NCBI GenBank assembly: GCA_934667095.1
Contig: CAKULE010000011.1
Coordinates: 1-64,000 of the forward strand
DNA: 64,000 nt
Source: an uncultured Oscillospiraceae bacterium
Lineage (GTDB): Bacteria > Bacillota > Clostridia > Oscillospirales > Oscillospiraceae
Direction: 5' to 3'
Under the pieces are notes generated by a model. The model searched no databases, was not told the origin of the DNA, and was given only the letters and a program-made list of their open reading frames with translations. Below are positions 15,667-23,395 of this stretch, piece after piece (position 1 is the stretch's first letter; each line of letters opens with the position of its first letter). The translations under genes were made by a program, and so were the position numbers.

Positions 15667-16803
15667 TCACTTCTTGCTCCACTCCGGGATTTTAATGCCC
15701 TTCCAATTAGACACATCGCATTGACCATATTCGTTGTTCCCAGTGGCCACAACAGTCCCATCTGATTTAAGCCCCACTATATGGTTGCCACCAGCGGCAA
15801 TTGCGACAATATTCTTCCAATCAGATACATCACCCTTACAGGTACCAGCAAACACAACAGTTCCATCTGCCTTCAAGCCTACAGTAATATAAGGGCCAGC
15901 GGCAACTGCAACAACATTCTTCCAACTGAACACCCTGCACTGGTTGTTTTTGTTGTTGCCGGCAGCAATAACAGTACCATCCGCTTTGAGGCCAACTGTA
16001 TGTGTACTGCCAGTTGCAACTGCGACAATGCCCGTCCAGTCAGAGACATCACATTGACCATATTGATTGTTCCCAACCGCCATAACTGTCCCATCAGACT
16101 TGAGACCTACTGTATGTCCGCCTCCAGCAGCAATTGCGGTAATGTCTTTCCAATCTGAGATATTACATTGGCCGTATTCATTGGACCCAACTGCTACAAC
16201 CGTTCCATCAGACTTGAGGCCTACTGTATGGACACTGTTAGCAGCAACCGCAACAATATCCTTCCAATCAGACACTTCGCACTGGCCTTCGGCATTGTTC
16301 CCGACAGCTACAACTGTTCTGTCCGATTTGAGACCTACTGTATGGTGGCTTCCAGCGGCAATTGCCGAGATACCTCTCCAGCCAGATACGTTGCATTGTC
16401 TGTCGTCATTTAGGCCAACAGCTACAACCGTCCCGTTTGTATTGAGCCCCACTACATGCCATGTGTATGTGGCGATTGTGGGGGTTCTGCTTAACTCGGT
16501 TACAACTTTCAGGAGCAGAGTCCGGGCCTGCTTCACCTTTTCTGCGCTATCTCTGTAACCATCCATCGCTTCAAAGGCCTCTATTGCCGCTGTATATTCT
16601 CCTTGCTCCATAAGGTTCACAGCCTCACGATAAGCTGCGAATTTCTTCCACCTGCCGTGGATTACGATTCCCGCTGCAATCGCTACTGCACACAGGACTG
16701 CGACCACAATTACCACTATCGTGTGTTTCGTGGCCTTTTTCTTCCCTGCCTCGGCAAGCCCGGACACATCTACGTCCAGCAGGTTCTTTACCTTATCGTC
16801 CAT
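15667..16803 (-). CDS. Membrane-anchored RCC1-repeat (beta-propeller) protein
   Basis: 378 aa. Residues 1-27 cytoplasmic, 28-49 a single membrane span, 52-90 a TPR-like helical pair (YREAVNLMEQGEYTAAIEAFEAM). Residues about 118-372 carry seven repeats of about 39 residues of the form GNNxxGQCxVSDWxxIVAVAAGxxHTVGLKSDGTVVAV, i.e. one RCC1-type seven-bladed propeller displayed outside the cell. Bacterial RCC1-repeat proteins are mostly uncharacterised; propellers usually bind proteins or sugars. Three bases downstream of the coiled-coil gene, whose stop is embedded in its ribosome-binding region, so the two are coupled. Confidence 0.88.
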   Translation of the reverse strand: MDDKVKNLLDVDVSGLAEAGKKKATKHTIVVIVVAVLCAVAIAAGIVIHGRWKKFAAYREAVNLMEQGEYTAAIEAFEAMDGYRDSAEKVKQARTLLLKVVTELSRTPTIATYTWHVVGLNTNGTVVAVGLNDDRQCNVSGWRGISAIAAGSHHTVGLKSDRTVVAVGNNAEGQCEVSDWKDIVAVAANSVHTVGLKSDGTVVAVGSNEYGQCNISDWKDITAIAAGGGHTVGLKSDGTVMAVGNNQYGQCDVSDWTGIVAVATGSTHTVGLKADGTVIAAGNNKNNQCRVFSWKNVVAVAAGPYITVGLKADGTVVFAGTCKGDVSDWKNIVAIAAGGNHIVGLKSDGTVVATGNNEYGQCDVSNWKGIKIPEWSKK

Positions 16804-16806
16804 AGG

Positions 16807-17439
16807 TCACCGCTCCTTGTTCAGCTCCGTGTCGATGGAAGCAATTAACTGGTTTAGCTTCTCCTTCTCGTCAAATGCACCCTTACCCAAAGTCTTCAGC
16901 GCAGTATATGCCTCGTGTCGCTTTGCCTCCAGTGCTGTCCGCTCCTCGGCGTGGGCAGCCCAATACTCATCATAGCGGCGCTGCTTTTCCGCCCGCTCGG
17001 CCGCTGCCTTGGCCCGTGCGGCTTCTGCCTCTCTGCGAGCCCGTTCCTCTTGAGCACGGACTCTCTCGGCCTCGGCTGCCGCTTTGGCCTCGGCTTCTGC
17101 CTGCTCCTTCCGCTCTGTTTCCGCCACAGGGTCCACAAACGCCTTGCGGAGCAGTTCCTTGGTTTCCTTCAAAGTTTCGTTGGCGTCGGCCAGCTTTCTG
17201 TCGATTCCCGTCGTCCGCTCGGTCACTTCACCAAAGGCATAGATAGCCCAGCAGCCGCCCAGCATGGCCACGACCAATAGCGCAAAGCCCACCACCATCA
17301 GCACGATTGCCCAACCGGGCAATCGCAAATCATCCGCCAGCATAAAAATCTCAATCAGTCCCAGCAGCGCAACGATTGCCGTACACACCGCATTGAGCAC
17401 CGCAAAGCCTTTCAGCTTGCCCCCTACTTCGTCAAACAT
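16807..17439 (-). CDS. Two-span membrane protein with long coiled coil
   Basis: 210 aa. Membrane spans at about 12-34 and 42-68, then a cytoplasmic Ala/Glu/Arg-rich coiled coil at about 100-165 and a helical tail. No family recognised. It is the promoter-proximal gene of the operon with the RCC1 protein and the 93-aa protein. The topology suggests a membrane scaffold whose coiled coil faces the cytoplasm while the RCC1 partner displays its propeller outside. Good AAAAGGAGA site before the ATG and a near-consensus promoter at 17484-17512. Confidence 0.8.
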   Translation of the reverse strand: MFDEVGGKLKGFAVLNAVCTAIVALLGLIEIFMLADDLRLPGWAIVLMVVGFALLVVAMLGGCWAIYAFGEVTERTTGIDRKLADANETLKETKELLRKAFVDPVAETERKEQAEAEAKAAAEAERVRAQEERARREAEAARAKAAAERAEKQRRYDEYWAAHAEERTALEAKRHEAYTALKTLGKGAFDEKEKLNQLIASIDTELNKER

Positions 17440-17483
17440 AATACCCTCTCCTTTTCTAAATTTTTTGGGTTTGGCGTGTCTTC

Positions 17484-17512
17484 ATTATATAACGCTATCT
17501 AAAACACGTCAA
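17484..17512 (-). promoter_or_regulatory. Strong promoter of the RCC1 operon
   Basis: Minus strand TTGACG, 17-base spacer, TATAAT, about 45 bases upstream of the coiled-coil gene. The divergent XRE regulator starts about 70 bases away and could bind here. Confidence 0.85.
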
Positions 17513-17581
17513 TAACGTATTGTGAGGTATTTTCTTTCTGCGATTTTCCGCTAAACTGTCCATAAAGGTGGTGAACACTTT

Positions 17582-17827
17582 ATGGAGTACGAGTTCGACA
17601 ACACGGAGCGGATGGAAAATCTGTCACGGGCCATCGGATACTACCGCAAGGAGAAAGGTCTGTCGCAGGAGCAGCTTGCGGAGATTTTGGGTATCAGCCG
17701 CCAGCACTTGGCGTCGGTGGAGGCCCCGAAGATGAACCGGGGCATATCGCTGGACCTGCTGTTCAACATCGCCACCGTGCTGGAGATAGAGCCCTACCTG
17801 CTGCTGAAATTCCGAATCGAAAAATAG
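17582..17827 (+). CDS. XRE-family transcriptional regulator
   Basis: 81 aa with one helix-turn-helix (GYYRKEKGLSQEQLAEILGISRQHLASVE) of the Cro/CI type. Start ATG after AAAGGTGG. Divergent from the RCC1 operon and thus its likeliest target. Followed by a possible weak terminator (agcgcc...ggcgct, then TTTTT, 17828-17868). Confidence 0.88.
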   Translation: MEYEFDNTERMENLSRAIGYYRKEKGLSQEQLAEILGISRQHLASVEAPKMNRGISLDLLFNIATVLEIEPYLLLKFRIEK

Positions 17828-17887
17828 AGCGCCCCACCATTTCCCGCTGGAGATGATGAGGCGCTTTTTCTGTTGAAGCTTGACATT

Positions 17888-17931
17888 CAAAAAGCTCCCC
17901 CGCCCCGGATCTCATCCGGGGCAAGGGGAGC
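17888..17931 (-). terminator. Terminator of the winged-helix gene
   Basis: On the minus strand a long two-part stem (gctccccttgccccgg with ccggggcgggggagc) followed by TTTTT. Confidence 0.85.
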
Positions 17932-17984
17932 GGTCCTGTAATATGTTTGAACTTGTACCGCTGAACTCAGCGATAGTCTTTTGG

Positions 17985-18839
17985 TTAGCCTCTGTAATAA
18001 GGGTTTTCACTGTCTTCAATGGTTTCAAGGCATAGCAATAGCTGCTGCGCAGCCTTAGGGTTTGCTGCATCTCTCTCCAGCGATTGATAAAACCACTCAT
18101 ATCCCTCTCTCTTAATCGAATACAGAGGGTCTGGTGTTATCATATTGGCCTTAACCATTTCTTTCAGTAGCTGTTCTAATTGAGATTCCTCCATGGACAG
18201 CTTACTTGCAATCCAAGATACATTCCTCATGCTGGGCTTATCTCTGTAATTGATTATTTTCCCAAGAACCTGCCTAACTGCTCGCAAATGCTTTTCCAAG
18301 AAAGAATAACTCTCATCATTATTAGGCTCCGTGCCAGTTTCGGCTTTATCCGTACTATCTCCGCTATTGTCAGCGTTAGCCCTCTCACGAGCAAGAACTT
18401 CTTCGAGATACCACAGGTCATCGTCGGAATCCTCGCAGGTTTTGTCGCTTACCTTCTTTTTAACCGCTTCCTCATAGCGTTCCTGTTCCGGCTGAACCTC
18501 TTTGAAGTCACGGACAATTGAGATGACACGCTCATGTTTTCTCGGACGTTTCTTAATGAAGATAATGCCAAGGCTCTGCAAATGGCTGATGGACTTTGAG
18601 ACCGTTCCTATACTGACGCCAAGCCTAAGGGCTATGGTCTCATTTCTGACATTCGTCTGATGTCCCCTAAACACGTCCCCTTCTGAGTAGTTACGCAGCG
18701 CACTGTACACCAGACGGTCATACAGCGTCAATTCCGGGTAGTTCACCAGAGAATCAAACAGCATTACGAAACCACCATAGTTCTTCATTATTCCTGCCAC
18801 AGGCTCATACTGCAACCTGTAATAGGGAACATTCTTCAA
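17985..18839 (-). CDS. Winged-helix DNA-binding protein, replication- or partition-type
   Basis: 284 aa in the longest frame; the true start may be the ATG at 18788 or 18764, because no clear ribosome-binding site precedes the first ATG. Residues about 25-110 form a helix-turn-helix domain like that in Firmicutes element replication proteins (LTLYDRLVYSALRNYS, NETIALRLGVSIGTVSKSISHLQSLGII). A charged linker with acidic stretches follows, then a second small helical domain (RDKPSMRNVSWIASKLSMEESQLEQLLKEMV). It probably controls replication or maintenance of the element; the function is inferred from this architecture only. Confidence 0.72.
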   Translation of the reverse strand: MKNVPYYRLQYEPVAGIMKNYGGFVMLFDSLVNYPELTLYDRLVYSALRNYSEGDVFRGHQTNVRNETIALRLGVSIGTVSKSISHLQSLGIIFIKKRPRKHERVISIVRDFKEVQPEQERYEEAVKKKVSDKTCEDSDDDLWYLEEVLARERANADNSGDSTDKAETGTEPNNDESYSFLEKHLRAVRQVLGKIINYRDKPSMRNVSWIASKLSMEESQLEQLLKEMVKANMITPDPLYSIKREGYEWFYQSLERDAANPKAAQQLLLCLETIEDSENPYYRG

Positions 18840-19395
18840 GTGGATTACGTCGAGAGGGTCTACCCCTTTGCTCTAAATCGCAATCTTATTTTTATTATTC
18901 ATTAAATTTTTCCTCCAATTAGGTTATAAAAATGCTATGGAGCACGAAGTGCGACATAGTTCTGTGTCCAAAATGTATATTAGGATTGTCTATTTTAATG
19001 TCTATTACTATGTCTATCTGGGCGGGAGTAAACCGCTGTATGCGTTGGCGCACAAGGCTTTGCTGGATTTTGATTTTCTCATGCGCAATAGGCTGCCTTT
19101 CCGGGTACAAGAAGCTGCCTCTTTTCAGAGGAATAGGTACCATGCACAGTGTATTAGGCATGCTTTCACAAGATATAAGGGCTTTTTAGAAACATTTATG
19201 GAAAATTCAGCCCGCAAAAATTCAGTCAAAACTTCGTGTTGACAAGAACAACGCTATGTGATATATTTTAAAATTTAACTCCTGCTCATGAATGCAATTG
19301 TATTGTAGCACATTTACCATCACTTGTCAAGTGTTTTTGGCTATTTTGCCGAATTTTTCACTTGGCATTGTGCGAGATATTTCTTTTTACCAGAA
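18840..19395. other. AT-rich region between the winged-helix gene and integrase, no gene supported
   Basis: About 550 AT-rich bases. Open frames present lack ribosome-binding sites and family resemblance. An imperfect 25-base palindrome at 18935-18959 (ctatggagcac gaa gtgcgacatag, two mismatches) could be an operator of the winged-helix protein. An origin of the excised circle would plausibly lie here, but no iterons were recognised. Confidence 0.4.
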
Positions 19396-20295
19396 TTACA
19401 GGCTCAGCAATACGCTGCGGTTCTTGTTCATCTCCACAATATCCCGCTCACGGAGGCTGTTTAGGTAGGTCTGCGTGATTTGGATACTCTCATGCCCCAG
19501 CAGTCGGGAGATGGTATAGATGTCCGTGCCCATTTTCACCTGCTGCTGGGCGAAGAAGTGGCGGCAGGTGTGGGGGCTTATCCGCACCCCGTCCGGGTCA
19601 ATTCCCTCCGCTCTGCGCTTGACGATGTGCTCCACAGCGGCGTTGGTCAACTGCCGACCATGGCAGGACAGGAAATAATATTCGTCAGTACTCTTTAAGG
19701 CGAACTTGCCCGCTCGGCTCCGCTCATACCGCATGAGGGCCTTTCGCATGACCGGCGTGACAGGCACGCTCCGCATTTTGTGGTTCTTGCCGCTGGTGAT
19801 GAGGATAAAATCGTCGTGTACGTCCTCCGGCTTGATACAGCAGAGTTCCCAGCAGCGAACCCCTGCGTCAAACAGCGTCGTGAGAATCGCCTTGTCCCGC
19901 AGGGCCAGAAAATCGTTGCCGCCGCAGTTGGCCATCATGCGTCTGACCTGCTCCGGCTTAAAGGCGACAATGTGGGGCTTTTCCGCCTTGACCCATGGGA
20001 AGGTGCCCTTGGTGGAGTAGCCGCCGTAGCCCTCCGTATACGCCCACTGGAGGAAGGATTTCACGGTTTTCAGCAGGCCATTGATGTAGGTCCCTTTTCT
20101 GCCCAGTCTGACGTAATAGGCGGCATAACGCTTGACCACCGATTGTGTTATACCTTCCAAATCTGTGACGTTCAAACTGGCGCAAAAACGCTCGAATCCA
20201 TGTAGGTTTGTCGAATAGCTTCTGATGGTTTTTTGCGTATAACGCTTGAGCTCAATTTCCACGAGATATTCAGCGATTGCGGGCTTGATTTCCAT
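19396..20295 (-). CDS. Tyrosine recombinase (integrase) of the yebC-site element
   Basis: 299 aa from the ATG at 20295, which follows AGGAGG inside a hairpin. Residues 1-95 are a SAM-like core-binding domain (EIELKRYTQKTIRSYSTNL). Catalytic domain 110-290: Arg in LFDAGVRCWELCCI, HxxR in SPHTCRHFFAQQ, GHESIQ, and the nucleophile Tyr in ITQTYLN. It integrates the element at the 3' end of yebC, whose repeat lies just beyond its start. Its near-identical 5' copy at 12133-12269 is decayed. Confidence 0.94.
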   Translation of the reverse strand: MEIKPAIAEYLVEIELKRYTQKTIRSYSTNLHGFERFCASLNVTDLEGITQSVVKRYAAYYVRLGRKGTYINGLLKTVKSFLQWAYTEGYGGYSTKGTFPWVKAEKPHIVAFKPEQVRRMMANCGGNDFLALRDKAILTTLFDAGVRCWELCCIKPEDVHDDFILITSGKNHKMRSVPVTPVMRKALMRYERSRAGKFALKSTDEYYFLSCHGRQLTNAAVEHIVKRRAEGIDPDGVRISPHTCRHFFAQQQVKMGTDIYTISRLLGHESIQITQTYLNSLRERDIVEMNKNRSVLLSL

Positions 20296-20298
20296 AAA

Positions 20299-20334
20299 AA
20301 AGGACCTCCTGTCTATCACAACAGGAGGTCCTTT
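20299..20334 (-). terminator. Terminator hairpin whose stem holds the integrase ribosome-binding site
   Basis: Stem of 14 bp (aaaggacctcctgt / acaggaggtccttt), eight-base loop, then on the minus strand a T-run ending at the integrase ATG. It lies 64 bases after the yebC stop, so it can end yebC transcripts, while the integrase Shine-Dalgarno AGGAGG is buried in the stem. Confidence 0.85.
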
Positions 20335-20397
20335 GTATGTCACAACAGCGGCGGCGTATTGCCTAACTGGCTGCTTGACCCGTTGGGGCGCTAAGGC

Positions 20398-20431
20398 TCA
20401 GCCCTCGTCCCAGTTATGCCAGACGTTCTGG
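20398..20431. repeat. Right attachment repeat (attR) inside the yebC 3' end
   Basis: 34 bases identical to 12372-12405. Crossover must lie within or near this stretch. Confidence 0.9.
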
Positions 20432-21126
20432 ACGTCGTCGTCCTCCTCCATGAAGTCGATGAGCTTCTCCATGTTCTTCACGTCCTCCTCGGAGGTGAGG
20501 GTCACGTAATTCTGGGGCACCATCTCCACCCGGGCGGACAGGAAGGTATAGCCCTTCTCCTCCAGCGCGGTGAGCACGGCGGCGAAATCGTCGGGCGCAG
20601 TATAGACGGTGAACACCTCGTCCTCCGCCTCGAAGTCGGCGGCACCGCAGTCCAGCGCGTCCATCATGGTCACGTCCTCGTCCAGATCCTCACGCTCGAT
20701 CACCAGCACGCCCTTCTGGTCGAAGGACCAGGACACGCAGCCGGTGGCGCCCAGATTCCCGCCGTACTTGTCGAAGATGTGGCGGACGTTGGGGGCGGTG
20801 CGCTGACGGTTGTCAGTCAGGGCCTCCACAATGACGGCCACGCCGCCGGGGCCGTAGCCCTCATAGGTGACGGCCTCGTAGTTGTCGGTGTTGCCGGCGC
20901 CCAGAGCCTTCTCGATGGTGCGCTTGATGTTGTCATTGGGCATGTTGGCCGCCTTGGCCTTGGCAATGACAGTGGCCAGACGGGAGTTGTTGGCCGGGTC
21001 GCCGGAGCCGCCCTGCTTGACCGCCACGATCATCTCCTTGGCGATCTTGGTGAAGGCCGCGGAGCGCTTGGCGTCAGCCGCACCCTTGGTCTTCTGGATG
21101 TTATGCCACTTGGAATGTCCAGACAT
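20398..21126 (-). CDS. yebC: YebC/PmpR family transcriptional or translational regulator
   Basis: 242 aa, full family length. N-terminal MSGHSKWHNI followed by KGAADAKRSAAFTKIAKE, PNDNIKRTIEKALG, YEGYGPGGVA and the C-terminal HNW are all typical. YebC proteins bind DNA or help ribosomes through difficult proline stretches. The last 34 bases form the att site; the integrated element restored the ending, so the protein is intact. Promoter TTGCCA-17-TATACT at 21188-21216. Confidence 0.95.
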   Translation of the reverse strand: MSGHSKWHNIQKTKGAADAKRSAAFTKIAKEMIVAVKQGGSGDPANNSRLATVIAKAKAANMPNDNIKRTIEKALGAGNTDNYEAVTYEGYGPGGVAVIVEALTDNRQRTAPNVRHIFDKYGGNLGATGCVSWSFDQKGVLVIEREDLDEDVTMMDALDCGAADFEAEDEVFTVYTAPDDFAAVLTALEEKGYTFLSARVEMVPQNYVTLTSEEDVKNMEKLIDFMEEDDDVQNVWHNWDEG

Positions 21127-21187
21127 TCGGAATCGTTCCCTTCCTTTTCTTAGGTCTCAGGCTGGTTCAGCCGAAAATTCGTGTGAT

Positions 21188-21216
21188 AGTATACCACATT
21201 CCCCGCCCGATGGCAA
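21188..21216 (-). promoter_or_regulatory. Promoter of yebC
   Basis: Minus strand TTGCCA, 17-base spacer, TATACT, about 60 bases before the start codon. Confidence 0.7.
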
Positions 21217-21291
21217 GGGCCGGAGGCGGAATTTCGGTCAAAAGTTGACGGACGGAAAACGGCCGGTCCCATAGGGCCGGCCGCCGGGTGC

Positions 21292-22137
21292 TTATTTCCG
21301 CAGGAAGACTATGCCCATGGTGTAGGGCCCGCAGTGGCAGGACACCGTGCAGCCCAGCCGGGACGCCTCGATGGTCTGGAACACGCCGCAGCGCTCCGCC
21401 TCCTCCCATGTGGCGGACACCGCGTCCTCCTCCGCCGCCGCGTGGGCGATGAAGGCCATACGGGTATCGATGTCCTCCCGGCCCGCCAGCCGCTCCTGCA
21501 CATACTTGCGCATGCACTTTTCGAAGGTTCCGCGGTATTTTTTCACCACGGTCATCTTGCCGTCCCGCACCTCGACGCAGGGCTTCAGGTGGAGCAGGTT
21601 TGCCCCGAGAGCGGTGACCATGGAGCACCGGCCGCCCTTGGCCATGTAGTCCAGCCGGTCGATCAGGAAGCTGGTTTCCACCTTGCCCCGCAGCTCCTCC
21701 AGCCGGGCCACGATTTCCTCGGCGGGTGTGCCCTGCTCAGCCAGCTCCGCCGCGGCCAGCACCAGCAGGCCCTGCCCCACGCTGAGGTTCTCCGAATCCA
21801 CCACATACACATTGGGGAATTCTGCCGCGGCGATGGTGGCGTTCTGGAAGCAGGCGGAGAAGCCGGAGCCGATGGTGATCTGGATCACGGCGTCGTACCT
21901 GGGGGAAAACTCAGAGTAAACGGCGGTATAGTCGTGGACGCTGACCGCCGAGGTGGAGCACAGCTCGCCGCCGGCGTCCACATGGGCAAAGACGTCCGCG
22001 GGGACGATCTCCACGCCGTCCTTGTAATCTACGCCGTCCTTGCAGACGTAGAGGGGGGTAATGGTCACGTCGTGCCGCGCCAGAAGCTGGGGCGGCAGGT
22101 CGCACGTGCTGTCGGAAATGATTTTGATCTGCTGCAT
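21292..22137 (-). CDS. DegV family fatty-acid-binding protein
   Basis: 281 aa, typical DegV length. Motifs: KIISDSTCDLP at the N-terminus, the conserved TSAVSVHDY, ITIGSGFSACFQNA and GGRCSM. DegV proteins (FakB-like) bind fatty acids and present them to a FakA kinase for acyl-phosphate formation; no fakA neighbour is present. ATG preceded by AGGAG. Confidence 0.92.
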   Translation of the reverse strand: MQQIKIISDSTCDLPPQLLARHDVTITPLYVCKDGVDYKDGVEIVPADVFAHVDAGGELCSTSAVSVHDYTAVYSEFSPRYDAVIQITIGSGFSACFQNATIAAAEFPNVYVVDSENLSVGQGLLVLAAAELAEQGTPAEEIVARLEELRGKVETSFLIDRLDYMAKGGRCSMVTALGANLLHLKPCVEVRDGKMTVVKKYRGTFEKCMRKYVQERLAGREDIDTRMAFIAHAAAEEDAVSATWEEAERCGVFQTIEASRLGCTVSCHCGPYTMGIVFLRK

Positions 22138-22219
22138 GATACGGTGATTCTCCTAATATGTCATAGACTGTGCCCGGTCCGGGGCCGTCCGCCATAGAAT
22201 GGCCGGGAGGGGATGTGCC

Positions 22220-22435
22220 ATGGCCTGCGGACGGACGCCGGGCGAGGGGCTGGTAGCGGCGGCCGCCGCCCTGTCTGCGGGTCTGGCGCAGGGCCGGACC
22301 GCGGAAGAACTCAATGTGTTGGCCGCTTTTTTCACGATTCTGGGGGACGATCTGGCTCTGCTGGCCCTTCAGGCCCCCAGCTGCGGGGAGGGTCAGCGGG
22401 GAAACGGGTTTACTTCGCCCGGTCCTGCTCGATGA
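22220..22435 (+). CDS. Small protein resembling DUF6774
   Basis: 71 aa from the ATG at 22220 with GGGAGGGG upstream. The pattern LVAAAAALSAGLAQGRTAEELNVLAAFFTILGDDLALLALQ matches, from memory, a short helical Firmicutes family of unknown function. Divergent from degV and overlapping the udp 3' end by 26 bases on the opposite strand. Confidence 0.6.
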   Translation: MACGRTPGEGLVAAAAALSAGLAQGRTAEELNVLAAFFTILGDDLALLALQAPSCGEGQRGNGFTSPGPAR

Positions 22436-23183
22436 GGATCTTCACCGCCTCGATGCCCACGCGGATAGCGGAGTCGGTGTCCTCGTCCCGGGTCTGGTCC
22501 ATCCCGGCGGCGTTGCGTTCCTGATTCCACACCACGTGGAAGGCGGAGCCGCAGCGGACGCGGCGGTAGGCGGCCACGGTGAACAGGGCGGCGGACTCCA
22601 TCTCGGAGGCCAGAACGCCCAGCCGCTTCCACGCCTCCCACTTGTTCTGGAGCTCGTAGGACACGGGCATCTTGGCGGGCATATGCTGACCGTAGAAGGA
22701 ATCCTTGCACTGGACCACGCCGGCGTGCCAGCAGCGGCCCTGCCGCTTGGCGGCCTCCACCAGTGCGTTGGTCACGGTCAGGTCGGCCACGGCAGGAAAC
22801 TCGATGGGGGCGTATTCCCGGCTGGTTCCCTCCATGCGGATGGCGCCGGTGGCGATCACCACGTCGCCGCTCTTCACATCCAGCTCGATGCCGCCGCAGG
22901 TGCCCACCCGGATGAAGGTGTGAACGCCCAGATTGGCCAACTCCTCCATGGCGATGGAGGCGGAAGGCCCGCCGACGCCGGTGGACACCACGCTGACCTT
23001 CTCCCCGAGAAGGGTGCCGGTCCATGTGGTGAATTCCCGGTTGCTCATGACAAAGGCGGGGTCGTCAAAATATTTTGCGATCTTCTCGCACCGGCCGGGG
23101 TCGCCGGGCAGCAGGCAATAGCCGCCCACATCACCGGGCAGCAGGTTGATATGGAACTGGCGCTCATTTGCGATCACAGTCAT
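22410..23183 (-). CDS. udp: Uridine phosphorylase
   Basis: 257 aa. Nucleoside phosphorylase fold: LLPGDPGRCEKIA (phosphate site), STGVGGPSASIAMEELA, IRVGTCGGI, EGTSREYAPIEFPAVAD, and EMESAALFTVA (ribose-binding Glu-Met-Glu). Closest in pattern to E. coli Udp rather than DeoD. Splits uridine to uracil and ribose 1-phosphate, which links to upp and rpiB elsewhere in the window. Start is ATG 23183; an adjacent GTG one codon upstream is also possible. Confidence 0.88.
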   Translation of the reverse strand: MTVIANERQFHINLLPGDVGGYCLLPGDPGRCEKIAKYFDDPAFVMSNREFTTWTGTLLGEKVSVVSTGVGGPSASIAMEELANLGVHTFIRVGTCGGIELDVKSGDVVIATGAIRMEGTSREYAPIEFPAVADLTVTNALVEAAKRQGRCWHAGVVQCKDSFYGQHMPAKMPVSYELQNKWEAWKRLGVLASEMESAALFTVAAYRRVRCGSAFHVVWNQERNAAGMDQTRDEDTDSAIRVGIEAVKILIEQDRAK

Positions 23184-23234
23184 CACCCTTTCAAAAATTC
23201 ACCGCAGACTGCGGGAGAAAAATTATTATAGCGC

Positions 23235-23269
23235 AAAACACCGGAGAGGTCAACCTCTCCGGTGTTTTT
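23235..23269. terminator. Intrinsic terminator upstream of udp
   Basis: Fifteen-bp stem (aaaacaccggagagg and its complement), four-base loop, T-run on the plus side and A-run on the other. It can act in both directions, for example on transcripts arriving from the lipoprotein gene. Confidence 0.85.
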
Positions 23270-23395
23270 AGGGCTTGGGACGATGTTAACAGCGCATGGT
23301 CCGCTTTTCAGGCGGCATCACGCCGCAAGGGCAGCGGCAAGGGTGCCGCAGAGGATCAGGACAGTCGTCTTTTTCGTGCTGCGCCCCCCCTTCCT

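Larger units (their letters stand above)
12406..20431. mobile_element. 8,026-bp integrative element in the 3' end of yebC
   Basis: Bounded by the 34-bp repeats at 12372-12405 and 20398-20431, with the tyrosine integrase at its right end reading away from yebC. Cargo: two tiny membrane peptides, a SprT-like protein, a VbhA/Fic pair, a serine resolvase, a 93-aa protein, an RCC1-repeat operon, an XRE regulator and a winged-helix protein. No relaxase, coupling protein or phage structural gene was seen, so it is probably a small mobilizable or satellite-type island. Confidence 0.82.

Noticed and set aside
15700..16450. Tandem DNA repeats of about 117 bases
   Set aside because: Explained by the protein-level RCC1 repeats of the coding sequence.
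18937..19242. 101-codon open frame in the AT-rich gap of the element
   Set aside because: No ribosome-binding site, no domain, and unusual composition; left as non-coding.
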